Shown here: one piece after another, positions 25,249 through 33,182 of the stretch
How positions within the stretch are numbered: the first letter of the stretch is position 1
Layout of the letters: each line of letters opens with the position of its first letter
Source of the DNA: an uncultured Hymenobacter sp.
GTDB lineage: Bacteria; Bacteroidota; Bacteroidia; Cytophagales; Hymenobacteraceae
Direction of reading: 5' to 3'
Assembly: GCA_913776615.1 (NCBI GenBank)
Contig: CAJYPK010000011.1
Location: 18,014-82,013, forward strand
DNA: 64,000 bases
The notes under the pieces: model-generated
Databases searched by the model: none
What the model saw: only the letters and a program-made list of their open reading frames with translations
Told to the model about the DNA's origin: nothing
Made by a program: the position numbers and the translations under genes

Positions 25249-26106
25249 ATGAAAGTAATTCCTTTCAAAGTCCCCAAAGCCAGCCAGGATTTTATCCGCT
25301 ACCAGGTTGACGACCAGCCGTATTTCTACGACAAGCTGCACCAGCACCCGGAGCTACAGCTTTCGCTGGTGCTGGAGGGCGAGGGCCGGCTCATCGGGGG
25401 CGACTACATCGGGCGCTTTGCCCCCGGCGACGTGTTTTTGCTGGGGCACGACGTACCGCACGTTTTTCGCAGCGACGAGCAGTCCTACGCCCCGGGCCAA
25501 ACGGCCCGCAGCCACGCCATTTTCGTATTCATGGACCTGAAGGCGCTGAGCGGCGGGCTCTATAACATTACCGAGCTGCAGGAAGCGAAGCGGTTTTGCG
25601 AGCAGCTCACGGGCTGCTACCGGGTGCAAGGGCCAGCCCGCGAGGAGATTACCCGGCTGGTGCAGGCGTTACAGCCCGAAGCCGGGCTGGGGCGGCTGCT
25701 GGGCGTGCTGCGCATTATCGAGCAGCTGATGCTGCCCGAGGCGCTGCACTGCCTGAGCGTGGCCGACCAGATGCGCAACCTCAGCGAGCGCGAGGTGAAG
25801 CGCCTGGAGCGCGTGCTCAATTTTATGATGACGCACAGCCACCGGGCCATTGCGCTGGAGGAAGTAGCGGCCGTGGCCAACATGAGCCGCGAGGCGTTCT
25901 GCCGCTTCTTTAAGGAGCGGACGCGCAAGACGTACGTGCGCTACCTCCAGGAACTACGGATGACCAACGCCTGCCAACTGCTGCTGCACACCGACCAAAC
26001 CGTAGCCAGCGTGGCCTACGCCAGCGGCTTTGCCAATTTGTCGCACTTCAACCGGGTGTTTTCCAAGCTCATGGGCAAAACCCCGCGCGAGTACCAGCGC
26101 GGGTGA
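25249..26106 (+). CDS. AraC-family regulator with cupin sensor
   Basis: 285 residues. The N-terminal cupin (LHQHPELQLSLVLEGEGRLIGGDYIGRFAPGDVFLLG) would bind the inducer. The C-terminal ~100 residues have two helix-turn-helix motifs (ALEEVAAVANMSREAFCRFFKERT and SVAYASGFANLSHFNRVFSKLMG) ending in the family PREYQRG tail. It is divergent from the hydroxyproline operon and so probably activates it with hydroxyproline or a breakdown product. Convergent with pyrC; a shared bidirectional hairpin follows. Confidence 0.88.
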   Translation: MKVIPFKVPKASQDFIRYQVDDQPYFYDKLHQHPELQLSLVLEGEGRLIGGDYIGRFAPGDVFLLGHDVPHVFRSDEQSYAPGQTARSHAIFVFMDLKALSGGLYNITELQEAKRFCEQLTGCYRVQGPAREEITRLVQALQPEAGLGRLLGVLRIIEQLMLPEALHCLSVADQMRNLSEREVKRLERVLNFMMTHSHRAIALEEVAAVANMSREAFCRFFKERTRKTYVRYLQELRMTNACQLLLHTDQTVASVAYASGFANLSHFNRVFSKLMGKTPREYQRG

Positions 26107-26116
26107 GCAAAACGTA

Positions 26117-26179
26117 CTAGCCCCCGCAAGCCCGGTAGCCTGGCAGTTGCCTGCCCGCTACCGAGCGCACGGGGGCTAG
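26117..26179. terminator. bidirectional terminator between AraC gene and pyrC
   Basis: ctagcccccg (26117-26126) pairs with cgggggctag (26170-26179), with an inner ccggtagc/gctaccg pairing. It sits between two convergent genes. No long T-run is present on either strand. Confidence 0.5.
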
Positions 26180-26205
26180 ATGGCCCGCGGGCTGGGCGCA
26201 ATGCG

Positions 26206-27486
26206 CTAGCTGCGCTCCAACAGGATTTCCGTCCCCAGCACGACCAGATCTACCCGTCCCCGCAGGGTCTGGTTGATGAAGGGAGTGTTCTGGGACTTGG
26301 ATTTCATGAATTCCCGCGTGAAGGTTGTTTCGGCCTCGGTATCAAACAGCACAAACTCGGCTACCTGGCCGACTTCAATGCTGGGCACCGGCAGGTCCAT
26401 CAGGCGGCGGGGCTCGGCCGAGTAGCGCTTCACGACCAGGTCCCAGCCAAATTTTCCGGGCTGCACGAAGAAGTGATGGAGCGACACCAGGGCCGTATCC
26501 AGGCCGGTAATGCCATTGGGCGCGTTGATGAAATCCTGGGCCTTCTCAAACGGGGTATGCGGGGCGTGGTCGGTGGCGATGATGTCGAATACGCCGTCGA
26601 CGAGCCCGGCCAGGAGCGCGTCGCAATCGGCCTGGGTCCGCAGCGGCGGGTTCATTTTGTAATTCGTGTCGTAGTCGCCGATGTGCTCGTCGGTAAACAA
26701 CAAGTGGTGCGGGGCCACCTCCGCCGTCACCTTCACGTCGCCGCGCGATTTCCACCAGCGGATGGTTTCCATCCCGAGCTTGGTCGATACGTGCTGAATG
26801 TGAATGTGCGCGCCCGACGCGTGGGCCAGGCGAATGTCGCGGTCGATAATGATTTCTTCCGCGCAGGCCGGCGAGCCCTTGATGCCGAGGCGGTAGCTCA
26901 TTACCCCCTCGTTGAGGGCGCGCGGCCCGGCCAGCTCCGGCACCTCGCAATGGCTGGCGAAAAACATCCCGAATTCGGTGGCGTACTGCATCGCCCGCAG
27001 CAGCACGGCGGGGTCGCCAGTGGTGTCCCCGTCGTCGGTCAGCATTTTCACCCCGAGCTCGCGCATCCCGTCGATTTCCGCCAGCTCTTTGCCTTCGCGG
27101 TTTTTGGTGACGCAGCCGGAGGTATAAATCGGAATGCGCGAGCGGAGCTTGGCGTTGTCGAGCACGGCCGCCACGACCATGGCCGAGTCGATGGCCGGGC
27201 GGGTGTTGGGCATCATCACCACGCCGGTCACGCCGCCGTTGATGGCCGCCTCGCTGCCCGTCGTAATGGTTTCCTTGGCCTCGAAGCCGGGAGCGCGAAA
27301 ATGGACGTGGGCATCGAACATGCCCGGCATGAGCACCCGCCCGCGCGCGTCGATGACGCGCGCACCCTCGGGCACGGCCAGGTGACTACCAATGTCCTGA
27401 ATTTTTCCTTCGACAATCAGGACGTCGCCCTCGCGCAGCACGGGTGAGTTTTCGGCGGCGATGCGGGCGTTTTGCAGGAGAAGCAT
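26206..27486 (-). CDS. pyrC: dihydroorotase
   Basis: 426 residues from ATG 27486; the frame extends nine codons upstream without a better start. Type I dihydroorotase of pyrimidine synthesis, closing carbamoyl-aspartate to dihydroorotate. Zinc ligands are seen in DAHVHFRAPGFE near residues 60-71. Other conserved parts are VMMPNTRPAID, IQHVSTKLGMETI, APHHLLFTDEHI, and the catalytic DIIATDHAPHTPFEK. It lies downstream of pyrB with a 94-base gap on the same strand, so the two are probably co-transcribed. It may be a single copy or a second copy; the window cannot tell. Confidence 0.93.
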   Translation of the reverse strand: MLLLQNARIAAENSPVLREGDVLIVEGKIQDIGSHLAVPEGARVIDARGRVLMPGMFDAHVHFRAPGFEAKETITTGSEAAINGGVTGVVMMPNTRPAIDSAMVVAAVLDNAKLRSRIPIYTSGCVTKNREGKELAEIDGMRELGVKMLTDDGDTTGDPAVLLRAMQYATEFGMFFASHCEVPELAGPRALNEGVMSYRLGIKGSPACAEEIIIDRDIRLAHASGAHIHIQHVSTKLGMETIRWWKSRGDVKVTAEVAPHHLLFTDEHIGDYDTNYKMNPPLRTQADCDALLAGLVDGVFDIIATDHAPHTPFEKAQDFINAPNGITGLDTALVSLHHFFVQPGKFGWDLVVKRYSAEPRRLMDLPVPSIEVGQVAEFVLFDTEAETTFTREFMKSKSQNTPFINQTLRGRVDLVVLGTEILLERS

Positions 27487-27580
27487 AACTAGATAATTGC
27501 GGTAAACCGGCAAGGGCGGGGAAAAAGCTTGCCGCTGAAAGATGTAGATGACGAAGCGGCATTGGCCGCCGGGCTGGCCG

Positions 27581-28561
27581 CTAGGCCGTCAGGTGCGGAA
27601 AAGTAGGCAAGGCGCGCTCGTACGTCGGCGCCGACTTGGGGGCCTCCCCGCCCGGCGTGAGCCAGTCGAGCACGGCCATGCGAATGGCAATCCCGTTTTC
27701 AACCTGGTTGTTGATCAGGCTGCGCTCGTAGTCCATCACGGCGTCGCAGAGCTCAACTCCCCGGTTCACGGGGCCGGGGTGCATGATGTACAGCCCCCGC
27801 TGGCGAATTTCTTCCAGGCGGGTATTGGTAATGCCGTAGATGCGGTGGTATTCCCGCAGGCTGGGGAAGAACTGCACGTCCTGGCGCTCCATTTGCACGC
27901 GGAGCAGGTACACGAAATCGGGCTCCCAGGCCATGGCGGCCTGGTAATCGGTAAAGCGGCGAATGGTGGCCGGCCCGTACTTGGGCACCAGCGAGCCCGG
28001 CCCCAGGTACGCGACTTCGATTCCCAGCTTTTGCAGCAAGGTGCTGGTGGAGCGGGCGACGCGGGAATGGAGGATGTCGCCGATGATGAGCACTTTCTTA
28101 CCCCGGGGATCGGGAAACTTCTCCTTGATGGTGAAGGCATCCAGCAGGGCCTGGGTGGGGTGCTCGTGCGCGCCGTCGCCCGCGTTGATGACCGACGCCG
28201 TGGTTTGGCGGGCAATCATGCCGGGCAGGCCCGACCGACTGTGCCGCACCACGATGTAGTCGGTGCGCATGGCCTGGAGCGTCTCAATCGTCTCGCGCAC
28301 CGATTCGCCCTTGGTGATGGAGGATTGGGCAACGTTGAAATTCGTTACTTCTGCGGAAAGGCGCTTGGCCGCGACCTCGAAGGAAGTGTGCGTCCGGGTG
28401 CTGGGCTCGTAAAAAAGCATGAGCACGGACTTCCCCGCGAGGGCGGGGACTTTCTTCACCGACTGGGTGAACAGTTCTTTAAAGGACGTGGACTGGTCGA
28501 GTAGGAATTCGATTTCCTCCCGGTGCAGGGAGGCAATGTCGAGCAGGTCTTTGCGGGCCAT
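27581..28561 (-). CDS. pyrB: aspartate carbamoyltransferase catalytic chain
   Basis: 326 residues. It transfers the carbamoyl group to aspartate, the committed step of pyrimidine synthesis. The carbamoyl-phosphate site FYEPSTRTHTSFE, the loop TKGESVRETIETL, the motif HPTQALLDAFTI and the C-terminal MHPGPVNRGVEL are all present. No regulatory chain (pyrI) is adjacent. A 170-base leader upstream carries a hairpin followed by a T-run on the minus strand, so transcription may be attenuated by the pyrimidine supply. Confidence 0.94.
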   Translation of the reverse strand: MARKDLLDIASLHREEIEFLLDQSTSFKELFTQSVKKVPALAGKSVLMLFYEPSTRTHTSFEVAAKRLSAEVTNFNVAQSSITKGESVRETIETLQAMRTDYIVVRHSRSGLPGMIARQTTASVINAGDGAHEHPTQALLDAFTIKEKFPDPRGKKVLIIGDILHSRVARSTSTLLQKLGIEVAYLGPGSLVPKYGPATIRRFTDYQAAMAWEPDFVYLLRVQMERQDVQFFPSLREYHRIYGITNTRLEEIRQRGLYIMHPGPVNRGVELCDAVMDYERSLINNQVENGIAIRMAVLDWLTPGGEAPKSAPTYERALPTFPHLTA

Positions 28562-28732
28562 ATCGGGGTTAAGAATAAAGGAGACTGATTAGCTAAAGCG
28601 GCCGGGCTGAAGGCTGGCGTTCCGTTGTCCACGGCGCGGGGAAGCCAGCTGGCGAAGTAGGGCTGGGTGGCCGGGCGGCCGGTGCGAGTTGACAAGCCCG
28701 GTCGGGTGGGGTGCGCCGCTTCGCCCGGACAT

Positions 28733-28761
28733 AAAAAAACCGCTTCGGAATCCGAAACGGT
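28733..28761 (-). terminator. intrinsic terminator / candidate attenuator in pyrB leader
   Basis: On the minus strand the stem accgtttcgga / tccgaagcggt (one mismatch) is followed at once by seven T residues. It lies 172 bases upstream of the pyrB start in the direction of pyrB transcription. It could end a short upstream transcript or act as an attenuator. No pyrR gene or PyrR binding loop was recognised. Confidence 0.5.
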
Positions 28762-28792
28762 AGCGGGGCAATTCTCAGAAAGTACAACGGAA

Positions 28793-28900
28793 ATGCCAAA
28801 GGCAAAATCGGAAAAACCGGTGAAGGAGAAGACCTTACGGTCCATTCGCGGTTCCTTGTCAAGGAGGATTACGCGCTTCATCAACAAGCTTTTCGGTTGA
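28793..28900 (+). CDS. short basic peptide, hypothetical
   Basis: 35 residues from ATG 28793, rich in Lys and Arg (TLRSIRGSLSRRITRFINKLFG), predicted amphipathic helix in the second half. It is divergent from pyrB. I do not recognise a family. Such short basic frames can be real in Bacteroidota but this one has no strong support. Confidence 0.3.
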   Translation: MPKAKSEKPVKEKTLRSIRGSLSRRITRFINKLFG

Positions 28901-29019
28901 AGCATTATGCAAAGCTACGGCATTGTTACGCATTCAGTGCGCCCGGCAAACAAGAATTTTAGTGGTGGCAAACGCCCATTGGCCGCTCCCCTAGCTAAGT
29001 AGCGGTGAGGTCGCACCTT

Positions 29020-29170
29020 AGAAGCTGTTTACGTTAGCTAAACCAACGGTCATTGCGAGCGCAGCGAAGCAATCGCATCTGCTCAGCCTAGCCATTCGGG
29101 TGTGATTGCTTCGCTGCGCTCGCAATGACAAACAGCTTGTAGATGGGTAGCAAGAACTTAAACAGCTTCT
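29020..29170. repeat. dispersed palindrome (REP/MITE-like), copy B
   Basis: Core arms at 29049-29077 and 29101-29129 match those of copy A. Outside them, a second perfect 12-bp inverted repeat, agaagctgttta (29020-29031) with taaacagcttct (29159-29170), bounds the element, giving about 151 bp. Copy C shows the same outer ends, so this looks like a complete non-autonomous element. Confidence 0.85.
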
Positions 29171-29315
29171 TAGCGCTACCTCTTACCGTCAGTATGTTGA
29201 GAGTGGCCGCGGAACTGGTAGCCCCGCGAAAAAGGTGCAGCCGGCAATCAGACTGAGCAGCAGTTTGCAAATTTTCAAATAAGTATTTATCGAAAATTGA
29301 TTCGAAAATCATCCT

Positions 29316-29673
29316 GACTGCTAGTGCCACTAGCTTTTCTAGCAGTTATAGCACCACTAGAAAAAACAGTATTTCTAGCACTACTAGAAGCACTAGCAAG
29401 GATCTGTTAGCTGCCCAGCGCAGTGCAGCTTCTACTCAGCACACTGCTACCTCTCTGGTCAAATAAATACTTGTTAGTCAAAATTTTAATTAATTCACAA
29501 TATTTTCGCTAGTAATGCTAGCAAAACTAGCTCTGCTAGCATTACTAGCGAAAAGTTGTTTTCTAGCAGTACTAGTGCTGCTAGAATCGCCAGCGTTCTA
29601 GCAGCACTAGCGTATCTTGCGGCACTATTGATTCTACCACGCTAGCAGTGCTAGCACTTAAAGCAGTCCTAGC
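29316..29673. other. CTAG-rich repeat region upstream of parA, candidate centromere
   Basis: Contains many CTAG tetramers in the forms ctagcag, ctagtgc and gctagtac. A 21-bp perfect inverted repeat at 29503-29523 and 29534-29554 begins ttttcgctagtaatgctagc. Another dyad, ttctagcag/ctgctagaa, is at 29561-29586. The unit runs to the parA start. CTAG is normally scarce in bacterial DNA, so such density next to a parA gene suggests the binding sites of the partition complex or an operator that controls parA. A related cluster is at 33021-33115. Confidence 0.6.
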
Positions 29674-30459
29674 ATGTCAAGCTCAACTGTCGTTACTCCC
29701 CGGGTTATTGCCGTGGCCAACAACAAGGGAGGAGTCGGAAAAACCGCCTCTACCGCGGCCATTGCCGGTGAGCTGGCGCACCAGGGCCACGCGGTACTGG
29801 CGCTGGATCTGGACCCGCAGGCCGGCAATCTGACGGCCGTGCTGCACCAGCGCGGCTACCGCGGCGCCACCTTACTATCCGTGTTGCTGGGCGAGGCCAC
29901 GCTCGAAGAAGTTATCGTAGAAACCAAGGACCCCAACCTGGACCTGTTGCCGGCTTCCCTGCAGCTGCTGAGTCAGGAATCGCGGTTGCAGCGCATCCCC
30001 GGCTACCACGGCCTGCTGCGCAAAATCCTGCCGCAGCTCAGCGGCTACGCCTACGTCGTCATCGACTGCCCGCCCTCCCTGGGCGACTTAACGAGCCTGG
30101 CGCTGACGGCGGCAAACGTCTACGTCATTCCCTGCCAGGCCGAGCAGCTGGCCTTCGACGGGCTGCACGACATGGTGCGGGCGGCCGGCGTGGTGCGCGA
30201 AAACCTGAACGAGCGCCTGGCGCTGGCCGGCATCTTCTTTACCGCCTATCACCCCAATCAGCGCGGGGCGCTCAATCACGGCACCGTGGAAGCCACCCGC
30301 CGCCTCTACGGCGAGCAGGCCATCCTGCCCAATATTCGCAAGGACATGGCCGTGCCCATGTCGCAGGCCACCCAGCAAACCGTGCGGGCCTACGACGCCG
30401 GCAGCCGCGCCGCCCAAGACTACGAGTCGCTCACCCACGCTATTCTTGCTACCCTATGA
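29674..30459 (+). CDS. parA: ParA-family partition ATPase
   Basis: 261 residues from ATG 29674. Walker A is the deviant form NKGGVGKT at 17-24, followed by LDLDPQAGN and VIDCPPSL. It drives plasmid segregation by ATP-dependent binding to the nucleoid and to a centromere-bound partner. No N-terminal DNA-binding extension is present, so it is a short (type Ib-like) ParA that needs a separate small partner, encoded by the next gene with a 4-base ATGA overlap. The CTAG-rich repeats directly upstream are the likely centromere or operator. Confidence 0.93.
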   Translation: MSSSTVVTPRVIAVANNKGGVGKTASTAAIAGELAHQGHAVLALDLDPQAGNLTAVLHQRGYRGATLLSVLLGEATLEEVIVETKDPNLDLLPASLQLLSQESRLQRIPGYHGLLRKILPQLSGYAYVVIDCPPSLGDLTSLALTAANVYVIPCQAEQLAFDGLHDMVRAAGVVRENLNERLALAGIFFTAYHPNQRGALNHGTVEATRRLYGEQAILPNIRKDMAVPMSQATQQTVRAYDAGSRAAQDYESLTHAILATL

Positions 30460-30755
30460 GAAAGCCTACCCAGAGCATGGCCGACATGCTCATGCAATCC
30501 GTAGCGGCTCCGCCCGCCGCCCCGGCAACTACCACGCCCGCCCCGGCCGCCCCGGCGGATGCGCCGCCCGCCGCGCCCCCGGCCGGCGAGCAGCTGGTGG
30601 CATTCGGGCAGCGTATCACGGCCACCCACAAGGAGCAGCTTACCCGGCTGGCCTTCTGGAGCCGGCGCAACGAACGGGTCTTGCTCGAGCGCGCCCTCAG
30701 CGAGTTTTTTGCCCGGCAAGACCCGGAAATGCTGCGCCCCATTCCCGAGCAGTAG
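30456..30755 (+). CDS. small ParB-like partner, ribbon-helix-helix-like
   Basis: 99 residues, start overlapping the parA stop. The first ~55 residues are Ala/Pro-rich and probably disordered. Residues ~50-92 read ITATHKEQLTRLAFWSRRNE, then VLLERALSEFF: one strand followed by two helices, as in ribbon-helix-helix proteins. A disordered N-terminus with an RHH C-terminus is the layout of ParG-type centromere-binding proteins. The N-terminus could stimulate the ParA ATPase. The assignment is from pattern and position; no ParB (KorB-type) domain is present. Confidence 0.7.
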   Translation: MRKPTQSMADMLMQSVAAPPAAPATTTPAPAAPADAPPAAPPAGEQLVAFGQRITATHKEQLTRLAFWSRRNERVLLERALSEFFARQDPEMLRPIPEQ

Positions 30756-30798
30756 GCGGTGGGAGAGGGGCCAGCCACGGGCGGGGCGGGGCCGGCGC

Positions 30799-32064
30799 TT
30801 ACTTGGACCGCAGCACGAGCACCGGCTGCCCCTCCCGGGTTTCGGCCACGAAGCCCTGGCTCAGGTAGACCTGCTGCACGTGCTCGTCGAACGTAGCCGC
30901 CCGGCCGCCGCGGCGGGCAAAGGGCCCCGGGTTATCGTACATGGCCCGCACCTCGGCCAGCGGGTATACCACCTCGGCCGCCGCGGCGGGCACGGCCTTC
31001 TTAGCGGCGGCTTTGCGACCGGGCGCGGGGGCAGCCGGTGCGGGAGCTGCTTCCAGGCTGCGCCGAAATTCGTCGAGCAGCAGCTTGTTGGTGATGCAGC
31101 GGTAGAGGTAGTCGGCGGGCTTGCGAATTTTCACCTTGCGCGGCCGCGCCAGCACGCCCGCCACGTAGTCGAGGTAGGCAAGGGGGTACTGCCCCTCGGC
31201 CAGGTGCCGCCGGATAACCTCGCAGCCCGCCTCGCTCACGCCCAGCCGCAGCAAGTCGGCGGCCCAGGGCTCAGCGGCGGGCTCGACCGGCACCGTCAAC
31301 GGCAATTTGGTAGCAGCTACCGGCCCCGGCTCCAAAAGCAGGGGCGAAGCCTTGAAGCTAAAGCGAATCTGCCGCACTGTCTTGGCCTCGCGCAGCAGCT
31401 CCAGCTCGAAGCGCAGGTCGGTGTCGGCCAGCTCCTCCTGCGCCTTGTCCAACACTTTGGCCTTGAAGTTATTGAAGCGGCCCTGGTATTCGTCGGGCCT
31501 GATACCTAGTCGGAAGCGCAGCTCTTCCACCGTAAAGGTGCGCGTACCAAAGGCCCGGTACTCCGACAGCAGCCAGTAGAGCTTGAAGGAATAATTGCTG
31601 CTCAGGTGCCGAAACTCCGCCGTGAGGCTCTTGGTGAAGTTGCCCCGCTGGGTAAGTTGCAGCAAATAAGGCATGAAGTCGGGGTTGACTTTCAAGAACA
31701 GCCCCCCGCGCTGCCGCAAATAGCGGGCTTTGGTGATGAACGACACGTACTCGTAATCGGGCTGGCTGACCCGCTCCCCGTTGGGCCCCAGCAGCTCGAC
31801 GTATAGCAGGCAGTTGAGCAGCCGCTTAGCCAGGCCCTTAACCTGCGCGTAGGCGCTACCGCCGGTATCTTCTCCGACCAGCTCGGCGGCCGGGATGAAA
31901 TACTCCTTGAATTCTTCGTCTTGCGGGTGAATGCGGGCCAGCACGGCCGTAAAGGCCCGCCACTCCAGGGTGTTCAGCGAAAATGAGCTGTTAATCAACG
32001 CATTGTGCTGACGCACTTCCGGCCGGGGGGCGCTGGGGGCCAAAACACTTAGCTGGGTACTCAC
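30799..32064 (-). CDS. Rep_3-family plasmid replication initiator
   Basis: 421 residues from GTG 32064. A frame up to 32172 exists, but its extra codons are two copies of the iteron (each reading LLPNCR), so the shorter start is preferred. Winged-helix initiator: HNALINSSFSLNTLEWRAFTAVLARI, FIPAAELVG, and LTAEFRHLSSNYSFKLYWLLSEY with the WH1 fold, followed by a second basic winged helix (~170-260). The last ~150 residues are Ala/Pro-rich with a C-terminal patch. It binds the iterons at 32066-32404 to open the origin. The iteron abutting its start codon suggests autorepression. A further iteron copy lies inside the gene at 31298-31316. Confidence 0.85.
   Translation of the reverse strand: MSTQLSVLAPSAPRPEVRQHNALINSSFSLNTLEWRAFTAVLARIHPQDEEFKEYFIPAAELVGEDTGGSAYAQVKGLAKRLLNCLLYVELLGPNGERVSQPDYEYVSFITKARYLRQRGGLFLKVNPDFMPYLLQLTQRGNFTKSLTAEFRHLSSNYSFKLYWLLSEYRAFGTRTFTVEELRFRLGIRPDEYQGRFNNFKAKVLDKAQEELADTDLRFELELLREAKTVRQIRFSFKASPLLLEPGPVAATKLPLTVPVEPAAEPWAADLLRLGVSEAGCEVIRRHLAEGQYPLAYLDYVAGVLARPRKVKIRKPADYLYRCITNKLLLDEFRRSLEAAPAPAAPAPGRKAAAKKAVPAAAAEVVYPLAEVRAMYDNPGPFARRGGRAATFDEHVQQVYLSQGFVAETREGQPVLVLRSK
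31298..31316 (+). repeat. isolated iteron copy inside the rep gene
   Basis: aacggcaatttggtagcag matches the 19-base core of the origin iterons exactly and in the same orientation, but lies inside the coding sequence about 750 bases from the array, where the minus-strand reading is ATKLPL. Possible roles are handcuffing or copy control; it may also be a relic of gene rearrangement. Confidence 0.85.
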
Positions 32065-32065
32065 G

Positions 32066-32404
32066 AAACGGCAATTTGGTAGCAGGTGGGCGGCTCTGGT
32101 AGTCCAAGGTACGCTTTCCGAACGGAATTTGCTCAAACGGCAATTTGGTAGCAGATGGTGTGGATAACTCAAATCGGCCCGCTAGCGCAAACGGCAATTT
32201 GGTAGCAGATGACCGCTGGAAACGGCAATTTGGTAGCAGATAGGAGCATTTTTGACGGCAATTTGGTAGCAGATAAACGGCAATTTGGTAGCAGATAGAA
32301 AGCCCCAAACGGCAATTTGGTAGCAGATAAACGGCAATTTGGTAGCAGATAGAAGCCCACAAACGGCAATTTGGTAGCAGATAAACGGCAATTTGGTAGC
32401 AGAT
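32066..32404 (+). repeat. origin iteron array, ten direct repeats
   Basis: Ten copies of the core aacggcaatttggtagcag, all in one orientation. Starts of the 20-22 bp units: 32066, 32135, 32189, 32220, 32253 (first bases differ), 32275, 32307, 32329, 32361 and 32383. The last six form three head-to-tail pairs separated by 10-base spacers (agaaagcccc, agaagcccac), giving a 54-base higher-order period. Such arrays next to a Rep_3 gene are replication origins. Confidence 0.92.
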
Positions 32405-33182
32405 AGCTCTTTGGAGGCGTTGTAAATCAAGTAGTTATGCCACCCGTAATTAGTAATAAGAGCAAATAATTTTAAATAAACTAGCTAGCTAGTCTTTTTT
32501 TTTTTTTGATTTTTTCCGGGGGGCCTTTTCCCGACGGGCTTCCGAGCGGGAAGTTTGGCTCCGCGCACCAGGGGGGCCGCTGCACCTACCGGCCAGGCAG
32601 TACCCCGGGATGGGTATCGGCCGAGCCCGGGTAGCCGGGGCGACACGCTTGGCCCGGGCAAGCGCTGGAGGCTGCCGCTGGGCAAAACGGGGCGCGAAAA
32701 CGTACCGCGCTCTCCTCCGGGCTGCGGGTAGGTTGATAGGAGCCTGCTGGAGGCACTGGCACCAGCTTCAGCACTGCTCTCCTCGCGAGCTTGCGCCAAG
32801 GGGCGTGAGTAGGGCTGAAAATGCCAAATAAGGTGGCGCTGGAACAGCGCCAGGTGTTACCGAGGGGAAATCCGCGCCACTCGCAGCTTGATGGCCGCCA
32901 CGGACCCGTAAGAGGGGGTATTAGCCTGGGCGACTACGAGGACGCTGGTCCCGGGCGGTGCCTGCTTCCGGCTACCCGATTACTTTGGCAAAATCGCTTA
33001 GCGCAGCCGCCTTTCCCCAGCACTAGCTCGCGCTAGTACTGCTAGCACTGCTAGTACCGCTATCAATACTAGCAGTACTAGCAGTACTAGCGTTCAATCC
33101 CTGGCTGAGCACTAGAAATTATTCAGGCCAGCACCTGCTCAAGCGAATCGCGTTGAGGGCTGGAAATCCACACTGGCCGCGG
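32405..33182. other. non-coding DNA with T-run, low-complexity and second CTAG cluster
   Basis: No credible gene. 32470-32510 is AT-rich with ctagctagctag followed by a run of thirteen T residues, which fits an origin-unwinding region or a terminator. The stretch 33021-33115 has a second cluster of CTAG units (ctagtactgctagcactgctagtacc and similar, in direct and inverted order), like the one upstream of parA. Confidence 0.55.
33021..33115. repeat. second CTAG repeat cluster, right of replicon
   Basis: Repeats of ctagcagta / tactgctag: cactagctcgcgctagtact followed by gctagcactgctagtacc and then actagcagtactagcagtac. Together with the cluster at 29316-29673 it brackets the whole par-rep-ori unit. 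Confidence 0.65.

Noticed and set aside
29316..29673. CTAG-rich region as a coding gene
   Set aside because: Reading frames are short and low in complexity; the repeat structure and position before parA explain it better.
32066..32404. CRISPR-like array
   Set aside because: Units are direct 20-22 bp repeats with variable or no spacers and lie next to a Rep gene; they are iterons, and no cas genes are present.
32169..32430. Short minus-strand frames full of LLPNCR and CYQIAV repeats
   Set aside because: They are translations of the iteron array, whose period lets frames stay open; no protein is likely.
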